A stretch of 7,346 nt of DNA from CAKSQF01 sp964582375. GTDB taxonomy: Bacteria > Bacillota > Clostridia > Oscillospirales > CAG-272. The DNA is taken from NCBI GenBank assembly GCA_964582375.1, contig CAZORL010000047.1, forward strand, positions 1 to 7,346, in the 5' to 3' direction. The translations under genes and the position numbers were made by a program. Under the pieces are notes generated by a model. The model worked only from the letters and a program-made list of their open reading frames with translations. It had not been told where the DNA came from and searched no databases. Positions 1 to 5,526 of this stretch are shown one piece after another; the stretch's first letter is position 1, and each line of letters begins with the position of its first letter.

Positions 1-21
1 CGATTCCCGTACGGGTCACCA
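1..21 (+). tRNA. 3' end of a tRNA gene, probably tRNA-Glu (partial)
   Basis: The window opens inside a tRNA. Positions 1-5 (CGATT) fit the end of the T-loop, 6-10 (CCCGT) the 3' side of the T-stem, 11-17 (ACGGGTC) the 3' side of the acceptor stem, 18 the discriminator A, and 19-21 an encoded CCA. The lengths (5 + 7 + 1 + 3) match a tRNA 3' half exactly, and a terminator hairpin starts 5 nt later. The 5' half, including the anticodon, lies outside the window. The CCCGTACGGGTCACCA ending resembles Firmicute tRNA-Glu genes as I remember them, so the amino-acid identity is tentative. That it is a tRNA end is fairly secure. Confidence 0.72.
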
Positions 22-25
22 AAAT

Positions 26-55
26 AAAAAACGCACACAGCTGTGTGCGTTTTTT
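26..55. terminator. Palindromic, probably bidirectional intrinsic terminator
   Basis: Positions 26-55 are a perfect 30-bp palindrome: six A, the stem CGCACACAG, its complement CTGTGTGCG, then six T. Read on the plus strand it is a GC-rich hairpin (loop about AGCT) followed by six T, which would end the upstream tRNA transcript. On the minus strand the hairpin is followed by TTTTTTATTTT, so it could also stop transcription arriving from the right. Its place just after the tRNA CCA supports the plus-strand role. Confidence 0.85.
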
Positions 56-70
56 GCATATATATGCAAA
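53..70. repeat. 18-bp perfect palindrome overlapping the terminator U-tract
   Basis: TTTGCATATATATGCAAA at 53-70 is its own reverse complement. It shares TTT (53-55) with the end of the preceding terminator palindrome. It could be a dyad operator upstream of pfp or simply an AT-rich chance palindrome. No protein or site class is recognised. Confidence 0.5.
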
Positions 71-227
71 TTGTTGAAAAAGCACAAGTAATTTTGCGGA
101 TAACTAAAAATTTCGTAAAATATGTCAATTATGCATTGGCAAACGAACATTTTTCGTAAAAATACCGTTTTTCAAGAAATATTTTAGAAAAAAGGCGGAT
201 GCGGCGTTGTTTTGCCGCTAAAGAAAT
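56..227 (+). promoter_or_regulatory. AT-rich leader and promoter region of the pfp-serC-serA operon
   Basis: These 172 nt separate the upstream terminator from pfp, so the operon promoter should lie here. No consensus promoter is visible. The best weak candidates are TTGGCA (136-141) with AAAAAT (158-163), spacer 16, and TTGCGG (94-99) with TAAAAT (116-121), spacer 16. TTTCGTAAAA occurs twice, at 111-120 and 152-161. The second copy sits in a perfect dyad, ATTTTT-CGT-AAAAAT (149-163), which would cover the -10 of the first candidate. No known riboswitch is recognised. Confidence 0.4.
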
Positions 228-231
228 ATGA
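199..231 (+). other. Possible 10-codon upstream ORF overlapping the pfp start (ATGA)
   Basis: An ATG at 199 opens a short frame, MRRCFAAKEI, whose TGA stop (229-231) overlaps the pfp ATG (228-230) in an ATGA arrangement typical of translational coupling. AAAGG lies just before its ATG but only 3 nt away, which is close for a good ribosome-binding site. The frame could be chance. It matters because pfp itself has only a weak Shine-Dalgarno (TAAAGAAAT before its ATG). Confidence 0.25.
201..218 (+). promoter_or_regulatory. Small GC hairpin between AAAGG and the pfp start
   Basis: GCGGC (201-205) pairs with GCCGC (214-218) around an 8-nt loop in otherwise AT-rich leader sequence. The stem ends 9 nt before the pfp ATG. 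If it folds, it brings AAAGG (191-195) to within about 14 linear nt of the pfp start, so it may shape ribosome access. GCGG at 195-198 could pair with CCGC at 215-218 instead, giving a competing fold. The function is inferred only from position. Confidence 0.3.
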
Positions 232-1469
232 ATTTTAATGCAATTGTTGGACAATCGGGCGGACCGACATCCGCAATCAACGCGACTCTTGCCGGTGTAA
301 TCTCCGAGGCACTCGCCTCTGAGTTTATAGATACCCTCTATGGTGCAAAAAACGGAATTGACGGCATCATCTCTGACAATTTAGTCAACTTGACCGATCT
401 CTTTTCGGGTGATGGTGCAAGTGAAGATCTTGAGCTCTTGAAGACTACGCCAGCTGCCGCACTCGGTTCCTGTCGACACAAGCTTCCTAAAAGCGTGGAT
501 GATGACAGCAATAGTGTTTACGCAAAGCTTTTCGATGCCTTTGAAAAGCATAATATAGGCTACTTCTTCTATATCGGCGGAAATGATTCGATGGACACAG
601 TCATGAAGCTAAGCTCTGCCGCAAAACTGTTTGGAGCAGAGCACATCAGGTTTATCGGCGTACCGAAAACGATCGATAACGATCTGTGCGAAACCGACCA
701 CACTCCGGGATACGGATCGGCGGCAAAATATATCGCATCCGTCATGCAGGGCGTCCTTTACGATTGCGCCGTGTATACTGTCAGATCGGTGACGATCGTC
801 GAGATTATGGGACGTGATTCGGGATGGCTCACATGTGCCGCCGCACTACCGAGACTTAACGGCAGAGCGCCCGATTATGTTTATCTGCCCGAGGTCGATT
901 TCGACAACGAAAAATTTATAAATGATATCAAGAAAGCTCATGAGACTCACCCGAATGTTGTTGTGGCTGTTTCGGAGGGAATCAGATATTCGGACGGCAG
1001 ATATGTCGGTGAGAGCAATCAAAGCGGAGCGACTGATGTCTTTGGACACAAATATCTTGCCGGAGCAGGAAAGACACTTGAACAGCTTGTTAAGGCGGAG
1101 CTTGGTTGCAAGGTTAGATCTTTTGAACTCAGCCTCCCGCAAAGAAGTGCCTCGTTCTGCCTTTCGCTTTGCGACATTGAGGAATCATTCGGTGTCGGAA
1201 AAGCTGCAGTCAATGCCGCAAAGAGAGGCGAGAGCGGCGTTGTCCTTGCGTACATTCGTTCAAGCGACGCGAACGAGTACAAGATAACATATGAGTCGGT
1301 TGACATAGCAAAAGCGGCAAATCGCGTAAAAACAGTGCCTCTCGAGTTTATCTCGCATGATCACAACAATGTCACAGACGAATGCCTTGAATACATTTCT
1401 CCGATGCTCCTCGGAGAGCCGAAGCTTAAGTATATGAACGGAATCCCCGTTCATTACATAATAAAATAA
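228..1469 (+). CDS. pfp: Pyrophosphate-dependent 6-phosphofructokinase
   Basis: This enzyme phosphorylates fructose 6-phosphate to fructose 1,6-bisphosphate in cytosolic glycolysis, probably with pyrophosphate as donor and therefore reversibly. The 413-residue length fits the PPi/clade-P PFK group rather than the roughly 320-residue ATP enzymes. Visible motifs are the phosphate-binding GQSGGP (8-13), IGGNDS (116-121), the catalytic PKTIDND (146-152, base Asp150), MGRDSGW (194-200), SEGI (249-252) and LPQR (303-306). Asp120 and Lys147 align with E. coli PfkA Gly104 and Gly124, and that Asp/Lys pair is the family marker for PPi use. Position 119 is Asn where ATP enzymes have Asp (GGDG). The start fits because the beta-strand and GQSGGP begin at once, although the Shine-Dalgarno is weak. 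serC follows after 35 nt. The donor assignment is inferred from motifs, and an 'atypical ATP' enzyme remains possible. Confidence 0.92.
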   Translation: MNFNAIVGQSGGPTSAINATLAGVISEALASEFIDTLYGAKNGIDGIISDNLVNLTDLFSGDGASEDLELLKTTPAAALGSCRHKLPKSVDDDSNSVYAKLFDAFEKHNIGYFFYIGGNDSMDTVMKLSSAAKLFGAEHIRFIGVPKTIDNDLCETDHTPGYGSAAKYIASVMQGVLYDCAVYTVRSVTIVEIMGRDSGWLTCAAALPRLNGRAPDYVYLPEVDFDNEKFINDIKKAHETHPNVVVAVSEGIRYSDGRYVGESNQSGATDVFGHKYLAGAGKTLEQLVKAELGCKVRSFELSLPQRSASFCLSLCDIEESFGVGKAAVNAAKRGESGVVLAYIRSSDANEYKITYESVDIAKAANRVKTVPLEFISHDHNNVTDECLEYISPMLLGEPKLKYMNGIPVHYIIK

Positions 1470-1504
1470 ACAAAAACAAAATCAGAAACAAAGAGGTAAA
1501 AAAG

Positions 1505-2605
1505 ATGAACAGACGCTACACTTTTTCGGCAGGTCCGTCAATGATCCCCACAGCCGTTCTCGAGAAGGCGGCAGAGGGACTTATCAACTACAACGGCAGT
1601 GGATTTTCGGTAATGGAGATGAGTCACCGATCGTCCGACTTCGAAAAGATACTTTCCGACGCTGAGTCTGATCTTCGATCTCTGCTTAATATTCCCGAAA
1701 ATTACAAAGTCCTTTTCCTTCAGGGAGGCGCCTCCACGCAGTTCTCGGCAATTCCGCTCAACCTCCTATTCGGTAGCGGCAAAGCCGACTATGTCGTAAC
1801 AGGACTTTTCTCGAAGAAAGCATACGTTGAAGCACAAAAATACGGCGATATAAGGCTTGTTGCATCATCTGCCGATAAGAACTTCACCTACATTCCGAAG
1901 CTCACAAAGGACGATTTCAGACCCGATGCAGACTATGTACACATCTGCTTCAACAACACCATCTACGGAACAAAATGGAACTATATTCCCGACACGGGTG
2001 ATATTCCGCTTGTCGCCGATATGTCCTCCTGCATCCTCTCCGAGCCGATCGATGTGTCGAAATTCGGACTCATCTATGCCGGAGCGCAGAAAAACATGGG
2101 CCCGTCCGGCGTCACCATCGTGATCGTTCGCGACGATCTGATCGGCCACATCCGCGAAAACGCTCCCGCTATGTTTGATTACAAACTCATGGCAGACAAT
2201 GACTCCATGTACAACACTCCCCCTTGCTGGTCTATTTACATGGCAGGACTTGTATACAAGTGGGTGCTCTCGATGGGCGGAACAAAGGCAATGGCGGAGC
2301 TTAACCAAAAGAAGGCAAAGCTTTTCTATGACTATCTTGACAGCCAAGACTACTATGTCAACACAGTTGAGCCCGATTGCCGTTCGCTCATGAATGTCAC
2401 GTTTGTTACAGGCGATCCCGATCTTGACAAACTTTTTGTAAAGCAGGCAACCGAGGCGGGATTTGTCAGCCTTAAGGGTCACCGCAGCGTCGGCGGTATG
2501 CGTGCATCCATCTACAACGCAATGCCGTACGAAGCTATCGACGCTCTTGTAAACTTTATGAAGGAATTTGCTGCGGCAAATCCCAAGAAAGTGGCGGAGG
2601 TGTAA
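1505..2605 (+). CDS. serC: Phosphoserine aminotransferase (PLP-dependent)
   Basis: SerC converts 3-phosphohydroxypyruvate plus glutamate to phosphoserine and 2-oxoglutarate, the second step of serine synthesis. The 366 residues match the family length and align from the first residues (YTFSAGPSMIP). Lys196 in YAGAQKNMGPSG is the Schiff-base lysine (E. coli Lys198). GGAS (74-77), Asp172 in ADMSS and YNTPP (236-240) form the cofactor site; His41-Arg42 and His326-Arg327 match the substrate-phosphate and carboxylate binders. Phe102 stands where E. coli has Trp102, the residue stacked on PLP. AAGAGG (1491-1496) lies 8 nt before the ATG and supports this start. The gene sits between pfp and serA and is probably cotranscribed with both. 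Pyridoxine synthesis can also use SerC on 4-phosphohydroxythreonine, but nothing here points to that pathway. Confidence 0.97.
   Translation: MNRRYTFSAGPSMIPTAVLEKAAEGLINYNGSGFSVMEMSHRSSDFEKILSDAESDLRSLLNIPENYKVLFLQGGASTQFSAIPLNLLFGSGKADYVVTGLFSKKAYVEAQKYGDIRLVASSADKNFTYIPKLTKDDFRPDADYVHICFNNTIYGTKWNYIPDTGDIPLVADMSSCILSEPIDVSKFGLIYAGAQKNMGPSGVTIVIVRDDLIGHIRENAPAMFDYKLMADNDSMYNTPPCWSIYMAGLVYKWVLSMGGTKAMAELNQKKAKLFYDYLDSQDYYVNTVEPDCRSLMNVTFVTGDPDLDKLFVKQATEAGFVSLKGHRSVGGMRASIYNAMPYEAIDALVNFMKEFAAANPKKVAEV
2596..2602 (+). promoter_or_regulatory. serA ribosome-binding site inside the end of serC
   Basis: GGAGGTG forms the last codons of serC (Glu-Val region) and is also a strong Shine-Dalgarno for serA, whose ATG is at 2612 after 9 nt. 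The serC stop (2603-2605) lies between them. Ribosomes finishing serC should hand over directly to serA, which would tie the output of the two enzymes together. Confidence 0.8.
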
Positions 2606-2611
2606 GCTGCC

Positions 2612-3772
2612 ATGAACAACATCCTTTTGCTTAACAAGATATCAAAACACGGAACCGACAGATTTGACGGTGCGAAATACGCAGTTTCAGATGCGTGCGA
2701 TAACCCTGATGCAATAATGGTCAGAAGTGCGTCAATGCACACATATCCGTTCGGATCGGCTCTTCGTGCGATCGCAAGAGCCGGTGCAGGCGTCAACAAT
2801 ATTCCGATCGATGAATGCGCATCTAAAGGAATCGTTGTTTTTAACACCCCCGGTGCAAACGCAAACGCCGTTAAAGAGCTCACGATTGCCGCTCTTCTTC
2901 TCGCTTCGCGCGATATAGTCGATGGTATAGGCTGGGCGTCAACACTTTCTGAAAATGTCGCCGCCACTGTTGAGAAAGGTAAATCAAAATTCGCCGGTGT
3001 TGAACTTCGCGGTAAAACGCTCGGCATTATCGGTCTCGGTGCGATCGGCGGAATGGTCGCAAATACCGCTCTTTCACTCGGAATGAATGTAATTGGGTTT
3101 GACCCGTTTATGTCGGTCGATGCTGCGTGGAGACTTTCTTCAGCAGTAAAAAAAGCCGCTGATTTCGATGAGATCTATCGTGAGAGCGATTTCATCAGCC
3201 TTCACACACCGGCAACAAAAGATACAAAAGGAATGATCAACGCGGAGTCGATCGCTAAAATGAAGGACGGCGTCAGGATCGTTAACATCGCTCGTGCTGA
3301 TCTTGTAAATGGCGATGATATCAAAAAAGCAATCGCCAACGGCAAGATTGCAAAATATGTTGTTGATTTCCCGACAGAAGAGACGGTCGGGGTTCAAAAC
3401 ATAATCACCATCCCTCATCTCGGTGCGTCTACCGAAGAGTCGGAAGATAACTGCGCGATAATGGCTGCCGATCAGCTGATTGATTTTCTTGAAAACGGAA
3501 ATATCAAAAACAGTGTCAATTATCCGACTGTCATCCTTGATCGAGGTAACTGTTCGAGGATCTGCATTCTTCACAAAAACATCCCGGCAATGATATCCTC
3601 GGTCGCAACAAAAATCGCAGGCGAAGGACTCAATATCGAGCATATGCAGAATGCGTCAAAAGGCGATTATGCCTATACCGTTGTTGATGTTGATGAGCAT
3701 ATCCCCGACGATGTCGCAAACGATTGTGCAGCAATCGACGGTGTTATCCGCGTTTTTGTTATCAATATTTAA
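2612..3772 (+). CDS. serA: D-3-phosphoglycerate dehydrogenase with C-terminal ACT domain
   Basis: SerA oxidises 3-phosphoglycerate to 3-phosphohydroxypyruvate with NAD, the first step of serine synthesis. The 386 residues are the short form without an intervening ASB domain. The split substrate domain includes RAGAGVNNIP (56-65) and NTPGANANAVKEL (78-90). The Rossmann domain has GLGAIG (141-146) with Asp164 at the end of the second strand, favouring NAD. The catalytic trio is Arg228 (NIARAD), Glu256 or Glu257 (DFPTEE) and His269 (PHLGAST). Residues from about 315 form an ACT domain. His321, Asn323 and Asn341 match E. coli His344, Asn346 and Asn364, the serine-binding residues, with identical 18-residue spacing between the two Asn, so feedback inhibition by serine is plausible. 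The gene starts 6 nt after serC and ends ahead of a hairpin terminator. Confidence 0.96.
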   Translation: MNNILLLNKISKHGTDRFDGAKYAVSDACDNPDAIMVRSASMHTYPFGSALRAIARAGAGVNNIPIDECASKGIVVFNTPGANANAVKELTIAALLLASRDIVDGIGWASTLSENVAATVEKGKSKFAGVELRGKTLGIIGLGAIGGMVANTALSLGMNVIGFDPFMSVDAAWRLSSAVKKAADFDEIYRESDFISLHTPATKDTKGMINAESIAKMKDGVRIVNIARADLVNGDDIKKAIANGKIAKYVVDFPTEETVGVQNIITIPHLGASTEESEDNCAIMAADQLIDFLENGNIKNSVNYPTVILDRGNCSRICILHKNIPAMISSVATKIAGEGLNIEHMQNASKGDYAYTVVDVDEHIPDDVANDCAAIDGVIRVFVINI

Positions 3773-3795
3773 TCATAACTTAAGTGGTATTAGCA

Positions 3796-3836
3796 AATCA
3801 CCCTTTCCAAAGCAAGGATCTTTGGAAAGGGTGATT
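3796..3836 (+). terminator. Hairpin terminator between convergent operons
   Basis: AATCACCCTTTCCAAAG (3796-3812) and its exact complement (3820-3836) form a 17-bp perfect stem with a 7-nt loop. On the plus strand the tail is CTTTGTTAATTG, U-rich but interrupted. On the minus strand it is TGCTAATACC, which is poor. It lies 24 nt after serA and 14 nt past the glnS stop, so it most likely ends the plus-strand operon and may also stabilise or end the glnS transcript. Confidence 0.8.
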
Positions 3837-3850
3837 CTTTGTTAATTGTA

Positions 3851-5503
3851 TTATTTCTTTGAAAAGCTGTCTTTAAGCGTGACTATTCGATTGAAAGTGT
3901 TCGGATATTTTGTATCTTTAACAAAATATCCGGTGCGAACAAACTGAAATCTTTCGCCGGGTGTCGCATCGACAAGCGATCTCTCGACCTTACATCCCGT
4001 CAGCTTAATAACAGAATCGGGATTTAAGAAATCGTTGTATTCCGTTCCCTCAGGCATGTCGTTGAGATTGGGAATGGTAAAAAGCTTCTCGTAGAGCGAA
4101 ACACTGACATCATCGCAGTATTTTGCCGACAGCCAATGAATCGTTCCCTTAACTTTACGATCGGTCGGATTGCCGTTTCGAACTTCGAGATCTGCTGTGC
4201 AGTGGATCTCGATTATATTTCCGTCCGCGTCCTTAACTATATCACCGCATTTTATGATATACGCACCCATGAGTCGGACCTCTCCGTCAGGCTTCAGTCT
4301 GAAGAACTTGGGAGGCGGAACTTCGGCGAAATCGTTTCTGTCTATATATATTTCCTTTGTGAATGGGAGATCACGAAATCCTGCATTCTCAACCGTTGGA
4401 TTATTAGGAAGAGGGAAGTGTTCTACGAGATCCTCGGGATAGTTGTCGATAACTATCTTTATCGGATCGAGAATGCAAACCCTTCTTTGTGCGGTCGCAT
4501 TGAGTTCATCTCGTGCGCACGCCTCCAAGAGTTCGATATCGACAAGGCTGTCCGTCTTTGCAATTCCGGCACGTTTGATAAAATCAAAGATCGCACTCGG
4601 CGTATATCCGCGTCTTCTGAGAGCGCAAAGAGTCGGAAGTCTCGGGTCATCCCACCCGTCAGCGATGCCTGTCTCAACAAGTTTGCGAAGGTAGCGTTTG
4701 CTCATAACAGTGTATGTCACGTTCAGACGCGCAAATTCCCTCTGTTTGGGGCGAAGTCTACCTTTGAAGCAGTTCTCGATTACCCAATCATAAAGAGGTC
4801 TGTGGTTCTCAAATTCAAGCGAACAGAGCGAGTATGTGATGCCCTCGAGCGCATCCTGGATAGGGTGAGCAAAATCATACATCGGATAAATACACCATTT
4901 ATCGCCTTGACGATGATGATGCGCACGAACAATTCTGTATATAGCAGGGTCACGCATGTTGATGTTCGGTGACGACATATCGATCTTGGCACGCAGGGTC
5001 TTCGAACCATCGGGAAATTCCCCGTTTTTCATGCGAACAAAGAGATCGAGATTTTCTTCGACCGATCTGTTTCTGTAAGGGGATTCGATGCCCGGCTCGG
5101 TCAGCGTGCCGCGATACTTGCTCATCTCTTCTTTGGTAAGATCGCAGACGAATGCTTTTCCTTCTTTGATCAGACCAATGGCAAGCTCATATGTTTGATC
5201 GAAGTAATCAGAACCGTAATAAATACCGCCCGTGGGTTCGCATCCAAGCCAACGGAGATCCTCAAGGATAGAATCGACATATTCGGTATCTTCCTTCGTC
5301 GGATTGGTATCGTCATAACGAAGATTGAAAAGTCCATTATATTTTTTTGCTGTCGTATAGTTGATGTATATTGCCTTCGCACTTCCTATATGAAGGTACC
5401 CGTTAGGTTCGGGCGGAAAACGTGTGTGAACACGATCATTCACACCTGCCGCAAGATCTGCATCGATTATATCATGAATAAAATTACTTGCAATTTCTTC
5501 CAT
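3851..5503 (-). CDS. glnS: Glutaminyl-tRNA synthetase
   Basis: GlnRS joins glutamine to tRNA(Gln) with ATP in the cytosol. The 550-residue class I enzyme shows PPEPNGYLHIGSAKA (30-44), LRYDDTNPTKED (61-72), the KMSKS-type loop VMSKR (266-270) and a C-terminal pair of beta-barrel anticodon-binding domains from about 340. Tyr209 and Cys227 match E. coli Tyr211 and Cys229 in spacing and context (MYDFAHPIQDALEG, SLCSLEF). They mark glutamine rather than glutamate specificity. The signature reads HIGS rather than HIGH, so the last catalytic-motif histidine is Ser41. GAAAGGA about 9 nt upstream supports this start. It lies 23 nt behind gltX and is probably cotranscribed from that gene's promoter. 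No YqeY or GatB-like tail is present. Confidence 0.96.
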   Translation of the reverse strand: MEEIASNFIHDIIDADLAAGVNDRVHTRFPPEPNGYLHIGSAKAIYINYTTAKKYNGLFNLRYDDTNPTKEDTEYVDSILEDLRWLGCEPTGGIYYGSDYFDQTYELAIGLIKEGKAFVCDLTKEEMSKYRGTLTEPGIESPYRNRSVEENLDLFVRMKNGEFPDGSKTLRAKIDMSSPNINMRDPAIYRIVRAHHHRQGDKWCIYPMYDFAHPIQDALEGITYSLCSLEFENHRPLYDWVIENCFKGRLRPKQREFARLNVTYTVMSKRYLRKLVETGIADGWDDPRLPTLCALRRRGYTPSAIFDFIKRAGIAKTDSLVDIELLEACARDELNATAQRRVCILDPIKIVIDNYPEDLVEHFPLPNNPTVENAGFRDLPFTKEIYIDRNDFAEVPPPKFFRLKPDGEVRLMGAYIIKCGDIVKDADGNIIEIHCTADLEVRNGNPTDRKVKGTIHWLSAKYCDDVSVSLYEKLFTIPNLNDMPEGTEYNDFLNPDSVIKLTGCKVERSLVDATPGERFQFVRTGYFVKDTKYPNTFNRIVTLKDSFSKK

Positions 5504-5526
5504 TTTGAAACGTTCCTTTCTGTATA

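Noticed and set aside
6..15. CCCGTACGGG palindrome at the left edge, considered as a hairpin or operator
   Set aside because: It is better explained as the junction of the T-stem and acceptor-stem 3' strands of a tRNA, given the following discriminator A and CCA.
1865..2482. 205-codon minus-strand open frame antisense to serC
   Set aside because: It is fully inside serC, with Cys/Val/Ile-rich translation typical of a mirrored frame and no promoter or Shine-Dalgarno in support.
3140..3643. 167-codon minus-strand frame antisense to serA
   Set aside because: It overlaps the conserved NAD and ACT regions of serA. Its translation resembles no family I know, so it is a shadow frame.
3773..3850. 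The long perfect inverted repeat between the operons, considered as a recombination site or small transposon remnant
   Set aside because: There are no target duplications, no internal gene and no second copy in the window. Position between convergent genes and the U-rich tail fit a terminator.
4136..4972. 278-codon plus-strand open frame antisense to glnS
   Set aside because: It lies wholly within a confidently identified glnS, its translation has no recognisable domain, and it has no visible ribosome-binding site. It is best explained as a frame mirrored from the real gene's codon pattern.
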